Below, one piece after another: positions 34,844 to 44,172 of a DNA stretch of 63,414 bases (position 1 is the stretch's first letter; every line of letters begins with the position of its first letter). The translations under genes and the position numbers were made by a program. The stretch is from the NCBI RefSeq assembly GCF_000276605.1, contig NZ_AKJX01000098.1, positions 1 through 63,414 of the forward strand, in the 5' to 3' direction. The notes under the pieces were generated by a model. That model ran no database searches. It was not told where the DNA came from and saw nothing but the letters and a program-made list of their open reading frames with translations. Source of the DNA: Acidovorax sp. CF316. GTDB taxonomy: Bacteria; Pseudomonadota; Gammaproteobacteria; Burkholderiales; Burkholderiaceae_C.

Positions 34844-35320
34844 TCAGTAATCCTCGGCCACGCCAATGAACCCCCCGTTGTTGGCGCGAATGATGTCATC
34901 GCGGCTGGCTTTGGCGGTCAAGGGCGTCTGGCTCTTGCCATCGGGGCCCATGCTGTACAGGTCGTAGTCGCTGTTGAGCGGGTGCAGGGATTTGTCCTTG
35001 CGCTTGTCGCCCACCTTGGCACCCTCCATCGACAGGTAGCGGTAGGGGTTTCCCCAAGGGTCCAGCCGGTTGTCGGGCACATCGGTCAGGCTCGCCGGAA
35101 ACGCGTTCTTGAACTGCAGGTACCGGTCCAGCTTGATGCTGATCTCCAGGATGTCCTTCCTGGCGGCGGCGATCTTTGCGCGCTCGATATAGGCCTTGTA
35201 GCTGGGTATGGCCACGGCCGTCAGCAGCCCGATCAATGTGACCGTAATCAGAAGCTCCAGCAGCGTCACTCCCAGCGCGCGCAAGGCCCGCTTGTGGTGG
35301 CTGCCTATTCTGAAGGTCAT
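34844..35320 (-). CDS. Type II secretion/type IV pseudopilin-like protein
   Basis: A 158-residue prepilin-like protein from ATG 35320. The leader ends MTFRIGSHHKRALRALG, cleaved at G17 before VTLLELLITVTLIGLLTAVA with Glu at +5, the prepilin peptidase signature. The C-terminal part (RLDPWGNPYRYLSMEG, DYDLYSMGPDGKSQT, DDIIRANNG) matches the calcium-binding GspG-type major pseudopilin ending. No other secretion genes are adjacent; instead a GGDEF-EAL gene abuts it. It may feed a pilus or secretion apparatus encoded elsewhere. Confidence 0.88.
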   Translation of the reverse strand: MTFRIGSHHKRALRALGVTLLELLITVTLIGLLTAVAIPSYKAYIERAKIAAARKDILEISIKLDRYLQFKNAFPASLTDVPDNRLDPWGNPYRYLSMEGAKVGDKRKDKSLHPLNSDYDLYSMGPDGKSQTPLTAKASRDDIIRANNGGFIGVAEDY

Positions 35321-35497
35321 GGCCGGACGCATTCACAAAATGCAGCAGCCCGTGGCGCCGGAAAAGCCACCGCACAGGCCGCACGCAGCATGCACCACGG
35401 CGCCAGGAGCCGTGTTTCCCTGACATTTTGTTTCATACCGCATGATATTCCACCGCCACCACCCAGCAGCGTAGGACGGCATCGACGCCGAAAACGC

Positions 35498-35890
35498 TCA
35501 GCCCGGCACGAACAGCATTTGCCCGCCCTGCCCCGGGCGGTAGGCAAAGCGCCCCGTCAGCACCACCTTGCCGCCCACGCGCGCGGCCCAGGTGTAGTCG
35601 CCCACGCGGGTGCCGGCGTTGCCGAAGTCGCTGGGGTAGTGCACGGTGCCCGCGCGCTCGCCACCGCCCTCGGGCTCGGCCGTGGCAGTGGTCGTCTTGC
35701 CGTCCGGCATGGTCACGGTGAACTCCACCGGCGCCTGCCGGGCGGCCATCCTGTCGCCCACGCTCAGCGCGATGGCCGGGCGCGCTGAGTACAGCACGCT
35801 TGCCGTTTGGGCCAGTGCGGGCGTGCCTGTGGCCAGCAGCACCACGGTGGCGAGCGCCACGCGGCGAAGGCAAAGGTGTATCGGCTGCAT
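35498..35890 (-). CDS. Secreted hypothetical protein
   Basis: A 130-residue protein from ATG 35890 with AAAGGAG upstream. A signal peptide (RRVALATVVLLATGTPALAQ) is followed by a small beta-rich domain: SVLYSARPAIALSVGDRMAA, VEFTVTMPDGKTTTATAEP, YTWAARVGGKVVLTGRFAYR. It is probably periplasmic and of Ig-like fold. No family assigned. It follows the gene at 35938-36420 on the same strand. Confidence 0.65.
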   Translation of the reverse strand: MQPIHLCLRRVALATVVLLATGTPALAQTASVLYSARPAIALSVGDRMAARQAPVEFTVTMPDGKTTTATAEPEGGGERAGTVHYPSDFGNAGTRVGDYTWAARVGGKVVLTGRFAYRPGQGGQMLFVPG

Positions 35891-35937
35891 GGAATGCTCC
35901 TTTCTTGACATGGTGGATGGCCGCGCACGGGACTCGG

Positions 35938-36420
35938 TCAATCGCCGCAGGCCACCGTGCGCAGAGGGGGTAGCGAGGCAGGCTCCCAGGGCGCACGGCC
36001 AATCGTGGTGCCGCCGCCCCAGCCGTACTCGAAGCGCTCGCCACCGCCCACGGCGTGCCCGAAGGCGCTGATGCGCCCTTTGCCCACATCAAAGCCCCAG
36101 GCCTGCTGAAGGCGGTCAATGCCCAGCGGCGTGCCCGGCGGCAGCACGCGCACCAGCTGCGTGCCATGGAAACCGTCGTTGACGGCATCGCGGGGGTGCG
36201 CAGCCAGCACCAGCGCCTTGGCGTCGCGCACGGTGTACAGGCCGGCCTCCTGCACCAGCACCACCTGGGCCGGCGCGCGCAGGGGCAGGCAGCCGCTGTT
36301 CGACAGGTCATGCGTGCCCTGGCAGCCGCCCAGTGCGGCCATGCAGGGCAGCAGCGCCCACATCAACCGGTGCGGAGCGAGCCGCCCGTGCGCTGAAAGA
36401 ACCGCAGACGCTTTTGCCAT
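35938..36420 (-). CDS. Probable lipoprotein, unknown function
   Basis: A 160-residue protein from ATG 36420, or a shorter form from ATG 36363. The leader LMWALLPCMAALGGC carries a lipobox. The rest has PAQVVLVQEAGLYTVRDAKA and LVRVLPPGTPLGIDRLQQAW, suggesting one small periplasmic domain. I do not recognise the family. It sits 47 bp ahead of the secreted protein at 35890. Confidence 0.6.
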   Translation of the reverse strand: MAKASAVLSAHGRLAPHRLMWALLPCMAALGGCQGTHDLSNSGCLPLRAPAQVVLVQEAGLYTVRDAKALVLAAHPRDAVNDGFHGTQLVRVLPPGTPLGIDRLQQAWGFDVGKGRISAFGHAVGGGERFEYGWGGGTTIGRAPWEPASLPPLRTVACGD

Positions 36421-36545
36421 GCGTGCACTGTGCCGCAAGCTGCGCCCTGGCCAGGTAGGACAAGGCGCCTCGGTGGCTGCTTGCGATGGCATCCGGCCAC
36501 GCCAGGCAGGTGGGCCCCTGCAGTGGCGGCCGCGACCCGGCTTGC

Positions 36546-37064
36546 CTACCGCTTTGCCGGCTGCTGCAGGTCCCTCAACAGCCCGCCGATCAGCGCATCC
36601 GTACGGGTCTGGGACTCGGCGTTCATCCACGCCGAGAAGGCCGCCATGGCCGCCTTGTTGGCGCGAACCTCCTTCTTGCCGATGGGGGACTCGTAGTGCG
36701 CCAGGATCTCGCGCAAGTCATCGGTCGACAGATCCGCACCGTAACTGGCAGCCCATTTGGCGGCCAGTTCCTTGCCGGAGAACATCTGCGCGCAGCGCTG
36801 CAGGAACCGGTCGAACGCAGCCTTGTCCCTGGCGCTGGCCTCGCCACCGCTCTGGGCGGCGATGTCGCCCAGCAGCTTGGCGCCGTAGCCCTTCAGCGAC
36901 TCGCGCTGGTCGGCCAACTGTTTTTCAAACTGGTCCTGGATACCCTGCGCCGCCTGGATCTTCTGCACCAGCTCCTGCCGGGTTTCCTGGGCAAAGACCG
37001 TGGGTGCAGACACGCTGAGCAGGGCCGCTGCGGCGAAGTGGAGGACGAAGCGATGGGGGTGCAT
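36546..37064 (-). CDS. DUF2059-like secreted protein
   Basis: A 172-residue protein from ATG 37064 (ATG 37088 possible). The signal peptide ends SAPTVFAQE. The helical body contains AAFDRFLQRCAQMFSGKELA, KWAASYGADLSTDDLREILA and HYESPIGKKEVRANKAAMAA, the DUF2059 pattern of a C-terminal helical motif seen in periplasmic proteins of unknown role. The frame is open far upstream only because of high GC. Confidence 0.8.
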   Translation of the reverse strand: MHPHRFVLHFAAAALLSVSAPTVFAQETRQELVQKIQAAQGIQDQFEKQLADQRESLKGYGAKLLGDIAAQSGGEASARDKAAFDRFLQRCAQMFSGKELAAKWAASYGADLSTDDLREILAHYESPIGKKEVRANKAAMAAFSAWMNAESQTRTDALIGGLLRDLQQPAKR

Positions 37065-37298
37065 GGGTGATGGTTTCCGGTGGGACATACGACGAACAGG
37101 GACGCCCTGGATCGGGGCCCGCAGAATGTATCCGCCAGCGGGGCTGATCCGGCGCGTTCGCGCCCTCCTCCACCCGAATGGGTGAGCCTGTTGCGCACAC
37201 CCCGCGGCAAGCTGCGCAAAGGCCTGCGCTACCATCCCCGGCAGACCGCCAGGGCGCGCCCACAGGCTGCGCGAGACCGGCTCCAGGACCACCCACCG

Positions 37299-38315
37299 AT
37301 GCACACCCGCCCGCCCCCGCACGTGATCTTCCGGCCCTTTGCCGGCCCCTCGGACTACGAGGCCATGGTCGCCTGCGCCAACGCCAGTTTTGCGGCCGAC
37401 CACACCGGGTTCTTTCGCACGGTGCACGAGGTGGCGCGCGACTACGCCGCCTTCACCAGCTGCGTGCCCGAGCGCGATGTGTGGATCGCCCAGGCCGGCA
37501 CCGCGATCGCCGGCTATGTGCGATCGTGGAGCTGGGCGCAGGCCGACGGGCTGCAGCTGTACTCCCAGTTCGCTGTGGTCGCGCCCCAGGGGCGGCGCCA
37601 GGGCATCGGCACAGTGCTGCACGCCTGGCTGGAGCAGCGCCAGCGCACCCAGGCTGCGGCCGAGCACCCGGGCGCACCGCGGCATGCGCACCACGCCTAC
37701 ATCGTCCAGGGCGAGGCCGCACGTGCGGCCCTGCTGGAAAAAGCAGGCTACACGCCCGAGCGCTACATCTTCACCATGCTGCGCCCCACGCTCGATCAGG
37801 TGGCCGACTTTGCACTGCCCGAAGGGCTGGAACTGCGGCCCGCGCAGCCCGAGCACTACCGCGCGATCTGGGACGCGCATGGGCGCGCTTTCCAGAGCCA
37901 TTGGGGCTATTGCCCGCCCGATGAAGCCGACTACCTGAAGTGGCTGAAGAGCCCGGTCTTCCAGCCTCACCTGTGGCAGGTGGCGTGGGATGTGCAATCG
38001 CACCAGGTCGCCGGCCAGGTGCGCAGCTACATCGACGCCGCATGGAACATGCACAACGGCCGACAGCGCGGCTGGACGGAGTTCATCAGCGTGGGCGAGC
38101 CCTGGCGCCGCCGCGGCCTGGCGCGGGCCCTGATTTCGCACAGCCTGCGCGCCCAGGCCGCCGCCGGCATGGCCGAATCGTGCCTGGCCGTGGACAGCCA
38201 GAACGGCAGCGGCGCCCACCGCGTGTACGAGGATTGCGGCTTTGTGCTGGAGCGACGCAACTGCGTGTACCGCAAGCCGCTGGCAATGGGGGCGGACAGG
38301 GGCGCGGGCGGCTGA
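37299..38315 (+). CDS. Two-domain GNAT acetyltransferase
   Basis: A 338-residue protein from ATG 37299. Two Gcn5-like domains are arranged as in mycothiol-synthase-like proteins. The first has FAVVAPQGRRQGIGTVLHAW (acetyl-CoA loop Q/RxxGxG/A), the second EFISVGEPWRRRGLARALIS and CLAVDSQNGSGAHRVYEDCG. The second copy is the more complete. The acetyl acceptor is unknown. Confidence 0.9.
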   Translation: MHTRPPPHVIFRPFAGPSDYEAMVACANASFAADHTGFFRTVHEVARDYAAFTSCVPERDVWIAQAGTAIAGYVRSWSWAQADGLQLYSQFAVVAPQGRRQGIGTVLHAWLEQRQRTQAAAEHPGAPRHAHHAYIVQGEAARAALLEKAGYTPERYIFTMLRPTLDQVADFALPEGLELRPAQPEHYRAIWDAHGRAFQSHWGYCPPDEADYLKWLKSPVFQPHLWQVAWDVQSHQVAGQVRSYIDAAWNMHNGRQRGWTEFISVGEPWRRRGLARALISHSLRAQAAAGMAESCLAVDSQNGSGAHRVYEDCGFVLERRNCVYRKPLAMGADRGAGG

Positions 38316-38465
38316 GCACGGGGCAAGCGCTACCATGGCAGCCATCCGCAGAACATGCCGCCGCAACCCCCTTGCCAGCACCGGCTTCGTCCTTCGGGCA
38401 GACTTGCAGCTTGCCTCTCCAGAACAGCCCCTGAAAGACCCCACCGTTTGACCACCAAGCCCCAT

Positions 38466-38684
38466 ATGAAGACCATCGACGAGATGCTGAGCCTGGACCT
38501 GCTCACCCGCGACCAGCACTCCCAGATCAGCGCCTGGATTGCGCGCTCGGCCTCGCCCGAGGAGATACTGCAGATGCCCTCCGCCCTGTGGCGGGCCGTG
38601 GAGCATGCCAGCCAGGTCATGGGCATCGACGCCGACCTGCTGCGCCCGCCGGCCCTGGACGCGGGCGGCATGGTTACTGGCTAG
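38466..38684 (+). CDS. Small hypothetical protein
   Basis: A 72-residue acidic helical protein beginning MKTIDEMLSLDLLTRDQHSQ, with ISAWIARSASPEEILQMPSA. No family recognised. It lies between the GNAT gene and the cysteine-cluster gene on the same strand, with 24 bp to the latter, so co-transcription is likely. Confidence 0.65.
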   Translation: MKTIDEMLSLDLLTRDQHSQISAWIARSASPEEILQMPSALWRAVEHASQVMGIDADLLRPPALDAGGMVTG

Positions 38685-38708
38685 CCCGCTGGAACCGAGG
38701 GACCGGCT

Positions 38709-39500
38709 GTGCAGCTGAACTTCGCATGCACGCAGTGCGGCCGGTGCTGCCAGAACCACCGGGTGCCGTTGTCGGTGCACGAAGCCACGGCCTGGCTGCG
38801 CCGCGGCGGCGATGTCCACCTGCTGTGCGATGCCATTGCCTGGCCCGCCGAGCCCGCGCAGGGCGATGCCCCAGCACAGTACCGGCGCCAGCGCAGCTTT
38901 GCCGCTGCCAGCGGGGCACTGCCGGTGCGCGTGGGCGTGATCCTGGCCGCGTCCTTCCCGGGGCGCTGCCCGCACCTGATGGGCGACAAACGCTGCAGCA
39001 TCTATGCCGAGCGGCCACTGGTCTGCCGCATCTACCCGGCATCGATCAACCCCTTCGAGCCCCTGGGTGCAGAATTCAAGGCCTCGAAGGCCTGCCCGCC
39101 CGAGGCCTGGGATGCGCACGGCCCGGCCTTCGCACGCGCAGGCCAGCTGGTGGACGCCGCCACCCTGCCGCTGATCGACGAGGCCCGCCGCCGGGCCGTG
39201 CAGGAGATGCCCGCCAAGCAGCGCCTGTGCGATGCGCTGGGCATACGGGTCGCCGCCATGGCCAACGAGGGCTTTGCCGTGCACCAGCCCGCACGCGCCG
39301 AGCTGCTGGCGGCGCTGCAGCAGTGCAGCGACAGCGATGGCGGCGCCGCAGCCGACTCGCCCCCCGGCCACTGGCAACTGCTGAGTCCCCAGCCGCAGAC
39401 GCTGCAGATACTGCACGAGGTGGGCGCGCAGGCACAGCACGCGCACCAGGCCGCGGGCCTGGCGGTGGAGTACCTGGACCTGCACGCCCCCACGCCCTAG
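38709..39500 (+). CDS. YkgJ-family cysteine-cluster protein
   Basis: A 263-residue protein starting at GTG 38709. The cysteine cluster FACTQCGRCCQNHRVPLS at residues 5-22 and, later, GRCPHL...CSIYAERPLVCRIYP, match the putative zinc- or iron-chelating YkgJ family (CxxCxxCC...Cx(n)CxxY). Function is unknown. The C-terminal 100 residues are variable and helical. Confidence 0.85.
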   Translation: MQLNFACTQCGRCCQNHRVPLSVHEATAWLRRGGDVHLLCDAIAWPAEPAQGDAPAQYRRQRSFAAASGALPVRVGVILAASFPGRCPHLMGDKRCSIYAERPLVCRIYPASINPFEPLGAEFKASKACPPEAWDAHGPAFARAGQLVDAATLPLIDEARRRAVQEMPAKQRLCDALGIRVAAMANEGFAVHQPARAELLAALQQCSDSDGGAAADSPPGHWQLLSPQPQTLQILHEVGAQAQHAHQAAGLAVEYLDLHAPTP

Positions 39501-39719
39501 GCGGCGGCGAGAGGGGGTGCACGCCCTTGCAGGTCTTTTGCGCGCCGATGCCTTGAGGGCAGGTCGACGTGGCCCCAGTGCCCGGCGTTGACGAAGCCGC
39601 CCACCTGCCAGCCGGGACTTCATCCACAGCTCACACAGACCCGCCACACTGCCGGGCAAGCCCAACCCCGCGTGTACTGCCGGCAGTACCTGCGCCCTGA
39701 AGAAAGCGCCTGCCAAGCC

Positions 39720-40646
39720 ATGTCATCCGCCATCAATACCCTTGCGCTGGTGCTGCTGGCCTGGTTCGGCCTGCTGGCCTTCTGGCTGTGGCGCCATCCG
39801 GAGGAATGGGCGGCGCTGGGCGTTGGTCGCCTGCAGCGCTACAAGGCCCTGTCCAGGACGCGGCCCTTTGCAATCTGGATTGGCCTGCCCGGCCTGTGCC
39901 TGGCCACGGCGGCGTTCACATCGCACCACGCCGGCCTGGCCGAGGCCTGGGAGCAGGCCCGGTGCGGCCCGCAATGCCCGCCCCTGCCGGCCGAGGAACT
40001 GCGCGTGCGGGCCATCAAGTCCTACCTGCATATCCTGCTGGACCTGCGCACACCCGCCAGCGATGGCCTGGGCTATGACCAGTTGCTGCTGCTGCCCACG
40101 CACCTGGACGCGCAGGGCCTGGTGCAGGGCCTGTACGACGCGACGCTGCTGACCACCCTGACCGCCGGCGCCCAGCCCCTGGCGACCCATGCCGCCATCG
40201 ATGCGCTGCACGGCGATGCCCTGGCCTCGTACCCCACGGTGGTCGGGCTCTCGCTGGCCCACCGCACGGCGCTCGTCGTGCCCCTGGTCGGCATGCAGCC
40301 CCTGGGCCCGCAAGGCCTGCGCGAGCGGGAGGGCGTGGCGGACCGCATCGGCCGCTGGGAGCGCCTGCGGGGCTACGGCGGCCACTTCTTCGAACTTACC
40401 GAGTACTGGGACCTGGACCTGTCCTGCTGCATTGAGCGTGGCCCCGGCACCAGCCGCGCCAACGCGCGCCAGCGCATGCAGTATGGCCTGCAACGCATCG
40501 CGGCCACCCGGCCCCAGGCCATCGCCGTGTCCAACCGGGGCCAGGTGCTGCTGTGGCGCGACGACCTGGGAGAAAAATCGGGTGTGTCCTACTACCGGCT
40601 GCCGTCCCATGGCGGCCAAGGCCCGCCTCGCCAGCGCGATGACTGA
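39720..40646 (+). CDS. Membrane-anchored hypothetical protein
   Basis: A 308-residue protein from ATG 39720. Residues 1-25 form an N-terminal membrane helix (NTLALVLLAWFGLLAFWLW) and another hydrophobic stretch (FAIWIGLPGLCLATAAF) follows near residue 60. The rest is soluble and contains KSYLHILLDLRTPASDGLGY and GYGGHFFELTEYWDLDLSCC. No family recognised. The 219 bases upstream hold no gene. Confidence 0.6.
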   Translation: MSSAINTLALVLLAWFGLLAFWLWRHPEEWAALGVGRLQRYKALSRTRPFAIWIGLPGLCLATAAFTSHHAGLAEAWEQARCGPQCPPLPAEELRVRAIKSYLHILLDLRTPASDGLGYDQLLLLPTHLDAQGLVQGLYDATLLTTLTAGAQPLATHAAIDALHGDALASYPTVVGLSLAHRTALVVPLVGMQPLGPQGLREREGVADRIGRWERLRGYGGHFFELTEYWDLDLSCCIERGPGTSRANARQRMQYGLQRIAATRPQAIAVSNRGQVLLWRDDLGEKSGVSYYRLPSHGGQGPPRQRDD

Positions 40647-40685
40647 TGGGGCCGCCCCGGGGCTGTGGGCCGGAGTCTTCCCTCA

Positions 40686-41000
40686 CTAGCCGAACAGCAC
40701 CAGCGCGCAGAGCGCCACCCCGAAGGCCAGCGCGGCCACCAGCGTACCCAGGAGGCCGCGCTGCCAACCCGCCAGGTCATCCCACTTGCTGGCCAGCGAC
40801 AGGAAGGGGTGCCCCGTCAGCAGCTCCAGAAAGCCCGTGAGCGCGAACGCCCCCGGCAGCCCCACCACCACCAGGCCCCCACCCACGGGCACCTGGTGCC
40901 AATGCACGTGCACCCAGTGCACCAGCACGCCACACAGGCCCGCCAGCAGCCCTCCGGACAGCAGCTTGAGCGCGCCGCCGTTTCTCACCGGTCCCATCAT
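40686..41000 (-). CDS. Small membrane protein, hypothetical
   Basis: A 104-residue protein from ATG 41000 with GGGAG 6 nt upstream. It has two or three hydrophobic stretches: LLSGGLLAGLCGVLVHWVHV, GGGLVVVGLPGAFALTGFLE and LLGTLVAALAFGVALCALVL. A His-rich turn (HWVHVHWHQ) is notable and could bind metal. No family recognised. Confidence 0.6.
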   Translation of the reverse strand: MMGPVRNGGALKLLSGGLLAGLCGVLVHWVHVHWHQVPVGGGLVVVGLPGAFALTGFLELLTGHPFLSLASKWDDLAGWQRGLLGTLVAALAFGVALCALVLFG

Positions 41001-41089
41001 CACAGGCTCCCTCCCATTTTTTTGGTCTCCCATTGTGATCCCCGTGGTGCGGCGCGCCCCAACCTGGAGTGGCCATCACCGCCGTCCCC

Positions 41090-42499
41090 TTACATCGCCA
41101 GCCGACCAATCCGCTCCTGCGCCAGCCCGACATGCGCCTTGAGTGCGTCGATGCACTGTGCAAAACCTTCGCTGAATCCGCCTTGCCCGCTCCCCCCGCG
41201 GGTCTGGCCGAGCAGCCGTGCAACAAAGTCCTGCGCCAGCGGCAGCGCCTGCCGCCAGGTGTGCGCTGCCACCTGCGAGCCGATGACCAGCGCCAGCGGG
41301 CGCACCGGCACCTCGCCCGCCGCCGTGGGCGCAAAGGCCATGGGCGTCATGTCATAGGCCGGCGCCAGCTGGTAGGGCAGCCCCCCCTCGGCCATGAACG
41401 ACAGGTTGCCGCTGTGCATGTCGGTGTTGCCGATCAGCGTGCCAAAGGCCCAGAGCAGGCCGGCCGAGTCCACCGCCTGCGGCTGCACCACGCCTTCGCG
41501 CGCCAGGGCCGCCACCATCTCGGGCCAGCGCCCGCTCTGCCCCACGAACTTGGCGTCCAGCGCCGTCAGCGAGTGCAGTGCGCGCCGCCCCAGCGCACCC
41601 ACCCGGTCAAAGCGCTCCACTTCCAGAAAGCGCTGCCCGCCATGGTCGATGACATGCGTTCGCGCCGCGGCGATGCCATGGTCCCGCAGCACCTGCAGCG
41701 CCAGGTGCTCCGCCAACAACAGGTCGCGCCAGCGCGCACTCACCGGGCTTTGCACCGCAGCACTGAACTTGACGATCACGTGCGCGGGCTCCACCAAGCC
41801 CGCAGCCGCCCCCCGGCCACCGCCACCCCAATGCGCATAGGCCGTGAACTTGGGCTGCTCCCCGCCGGCCGACGACCCCGCCTGCTCACCGCGCGACGCA
41901 GCCAGCGCCAGCGCCGCGTAGGCCCGCGCCTTGCCGGCCAGCGCAATGGGCGCCGGCTGGCCCGCGTTGATGAAGGCCTGCTGCGCCGCATCGCCCACCA
42001 GCAGGTTGCCGGGCAGGTCCCCGCCCTCGCGCAGCAGCGCGCGCATCACGTGCGCGTCGCTCCAGTCGGCCAGCCGCTCGGGCAGCCCCAGCGCAGGCCC
42101 ATGCCGCTGGTTGTAGGCCCGCCCCAGGTAGCCCTGCGGCCGCATGTCGAAAAGCCACCAGGGCAAGCCATCGGTGTGCCCGTGCGCGGCACCATCGGCC
42201 TGCACCACCACGAAGCCCTCGGGGTACACCGGCACCAGCGTGCCCAGCCCCTGCAACCGGCCTTCGGCCGTCACCTGGCAGATCGGCGCCACCAGGTCCG
42301 CCCGCGCTGTATCGCGCAGCGCATACTGAATAGATCGGGCAGCCCCCAGGCGCAGCACATCCGGCCCCAGCGCCTGCAGCGCACGGGACACCGTGGGCTG
42401 GCTGATCTCCAGCGCATCTGCCAAAGCCCGCGCAGTCTTCAACCCGCTTCGCAGCAGATCACGGATGGGGTCCGTGTGGCGATGGGTGGGGGTTTCCAT
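41090..42499 (-). CDS. yjjJ: HipA-family kinase with N-terminal HTH (YjjJ type)
   Basis: A 469-residue protein. Residues 8-60 form a winged HTH (IRDLLRSGLKTARALADALE, ISQPTVSRALQAL), which is fused to a HipA-like Ser/Thr kinase. Kinase motifs are SSAGGEQPKFTAY (about 215-227), IVKFSA, IGNTDMHSGNLSF (about 356-368, catalytic Asp) and APAYDMTPMAF (metal-binding Asp). There is no separate HipB antitoxin next to it, as expected for YjjJ-type toxins where the HTH is built in. The target is unknown; classic HipA phosphorylates GltX. Confidence 0.85.
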   Translation of the reverse strand: METPTHRHTDPIRDLLRSGLKTARALADALEISQPTVSRALQALGPDVLRLGAARSIQYALRDTARADLVAPICQVTAEGRLQGLGTLVPVYPEGFVVVQADGAAHGHTDGLPWWLFDMRPQGYLGRAYNQRHGPALGLPERLADWSDAHVMRALLREGGDLPGNLLVGDAAQQAFINAGQPAPIALAGKARAYAALALAASRGEQAGSSAGGEQPKFTAYAHWGGGGRGAAAGLVEPAHVIVKFSAAVQSPVSARWRDLLLAEHLALQVLRDHGIAAARTHVIDHGGQRFLEVERFDRVGALGRRALHSLTALDAKFVGQSGRWPEMVAALAREGVVQPQAVDSAGLLWAFGTLIGNTDMHSGNLSFMAEGGLPYQLAPAYDMTPMAFAPTAAGEVPVRPLALVIGSQVAAHTWRQALPLAQDFVARLLGQTRGGSGQGGFSEGFAQCIDALKAHVGLAQERIGRLAM

Positions 42500-42631
42500 G
42501 CAGGTATCTTAGTTCATATGAATTGATTTATGAATAGATACTTGAATGAAAACAGGGAAAAACCAGGGCAAGACAGATGCCACCCAATGAGAACAGGAAG
42601 CAGCGAAGGGACCTTGCGACCAAGGGTGCCG

Positions 42632-44050
42632 TCACGCCTTCTTCTTGGCAAGCCGCGCCAGGGTGGCCTCATAGGCTTCCAGCACATCGGCCCGGGCCTC
42701 GGCGGCGGCATCGAAGCGGCTGGCCAGCACGGCGGCATCGGCCTTGCTGCCCAGCTGACCGATGGCCTTGAAGACCTTCTTCATGAAGGCCGCATCGCCG
42801 CCGACGATGTGCTTTTCAAAGCGCAGCAGGTCGATGGTCGGCTCCACCAGCTGCGGCGCGCCGGTCTTGCCCACCACGTCGAGCAGCTTCTTGTAGTGGT
42901 GCAGGTGCGCTTCGGAGAAGCCCTCGCGCTCGTTGAAGAAGGCGAGGAACAGCTCGGTGTATGCCGGGCCGGCCACCTGCAGCAGGATGCGCATGACCAT
43001 GGCATGCTCGCTCTCCAGCTTGCCCGCGGCAAAGTCGTCGTGGTCGGGGTGCCGCGCCAGCGCCGTGTAAAAGCACTCGGTCAGCGGCGCGATGGTGCGT
43101 TCGCCGTAACTGCCCAATACGCCCACCAGCAGCTCGGCCTCCACCGAGTAGTGCGGGCGCAGGCCCTTGGCCACCATGGCGTGGAACGCGCCCTCGGCCG
43201 GGTGGGCCAGCACGCCACGCACGGTCTCTTCGTCGTAGTGGCTGTGCGCCAGGTTGAAGAAGGCCTCGCCCAGCAGCGCCAGGTCGGTGATGGCATACAG
43301 CTGCTGCCAATCCTTGGCCTGCATCAGGTCGGCCACGCGCCAGGCCTCGGCGTGCGCGGGATCGGGCACATAAGGTTCTTCGGGCAGCAGCAATTGCAGC
43401 GCCTGCTGTTCCTCGCGGTGCGGGGCATCGGCGTAGAAGCGGGTGAATTGCCTGCCCGCCAGCGGCGCCAGGCTGGCCACGGGGTTGTCGTGCACCTCCA
43501 GGTCCACCACCCACGGGCACGCAGCCAGCGGGGAGAGGTCGCGGACCTGGTTGCCCTTCACGCTCAGCCGGGCCAGGCGCGGGTAGCTCTGCACAAAGGA
43601 CAGGTCCGTGAGGCGGCCACCCGACACGATGAGGCTTTCCAACCGCGGCAGGTCCAGCCCGGCCGGAAACGCCGTGAGCTTGCTGTTGAAAAGGTACAGC
43701 GATTCCAGCGCCTCGAAGCCGTTGAGGTCCTCGAAGTTGGAGAACGCGCAACCGTCCATCGAGATGTGCCGCAGGCGCGGCAGCGCGCGCAGCGCCTTGA
43801 GGTTGGTGAACCGGAGCCGGTCGAGCCGCAGGTAGCGCAGGCCGGTGATGTGGGCAATGCGCGCCAGGTCCACGGGATCGGCCATCTTGCTGCTGCGCAG
43901 CGACAGCTCCTGCACATCGTCGCAGCCGACGATCTGGTCCAGGTCTTCACTGGTGAACCGGTCCAGGGCCAGGCTCTCGGCGTGGTTGAGCACGGTGATG
44001 GAGGAGGAGATGCGGTCGGTCCATCTGGATTTGGATTTTGCGGCGGCCAT
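42632..44050 (-). CDS. Leucine-rich-repeat protein with helical C-terminal domain
   Basis: A 472-residue protein from ATG 44050. Residues 40-210 hold about seven LRRs of the SDS22/internalin kind (LRYLRLDRLRFTNLKAL, LESLIVSGGRLTDLSFV, LARLSVKGNQVRDLSPL). Residues 225-470 are helical repeats, with KDWQQLYAITDLALLGEAFF and LVGVLGSYGERTIAPLTECF, resembling a HEAT-like solenoid. No signal peptide or membrane helix is seen, so it is cytoplasmic. Likely a protein-protein interaction module. Confidence 0.8.
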   Translation of the reverse strand: MAAAKSKSRWTDRISSSITVLNHAESLALDRFTSEDLDQIVGCDDVQELSLRSSKMADPVDLARIAHITGLRYLRLDRLRFTNLKALRALPRLRHISMDGCAFSNFEDLNGFEALESLYLFNSKLTAFPAGLDLPRLESLIVSGGRLTDLSFVQSYPRLARLSVKGNQVRDLSPLAACPWVVDLEVHDNPVASLAPLAGRQFTRFYADAPHREEQQALQLLLPEEPYVPDPAHAEAWRVADLMQAKDWQQLYAITDLALLGEAFFNLAHSHYDEETVRGVLAHPAEGAFHAMVAKGLRPHYSVEAELLVGVLGSYGERTIAPLTECFYTALARHPDHDDFAAGKLESEHAMVMRILLQVAGPAYTELFLAFFNEREGFSEAHLHHYKKLLDVVGKTGAPQLVEPTIDLLRFEKHIVGGDAAFMKKVFKAIGQLGSKADAAVLASRFDAAAEARADVLEAYEATLARLAKKKA

Positions 44051-44172
44051 GGGATGGGGCAATGGTGTCTGCGATCGAAAGGTTCCGTCCGATCATAGGA
44101 GGCCTTGGCGTGGCCCAATGGACATGTTGTCCAGCGGGCGCACGGCGCCATCGCGCAGATGCACCAGGAGCT

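Noticed and set aside
32258..35788. A 1176-codon open frame on the plus strand across the GGDEF-EAL and pilin genes
   Set aside because: It is antisense to two genes with clear catalytic and leader motifs and its translation is rich in His, Arg, Gln and Gly without domains. High GC keeps it open.
36546..39716. A frame of more than 1000 codons on the minus strand
   Set aside because: Only its last 172 codons (DUF2059-like, with signal peptide) look real; the rest is antisense to GNAT and YkgJ genes.
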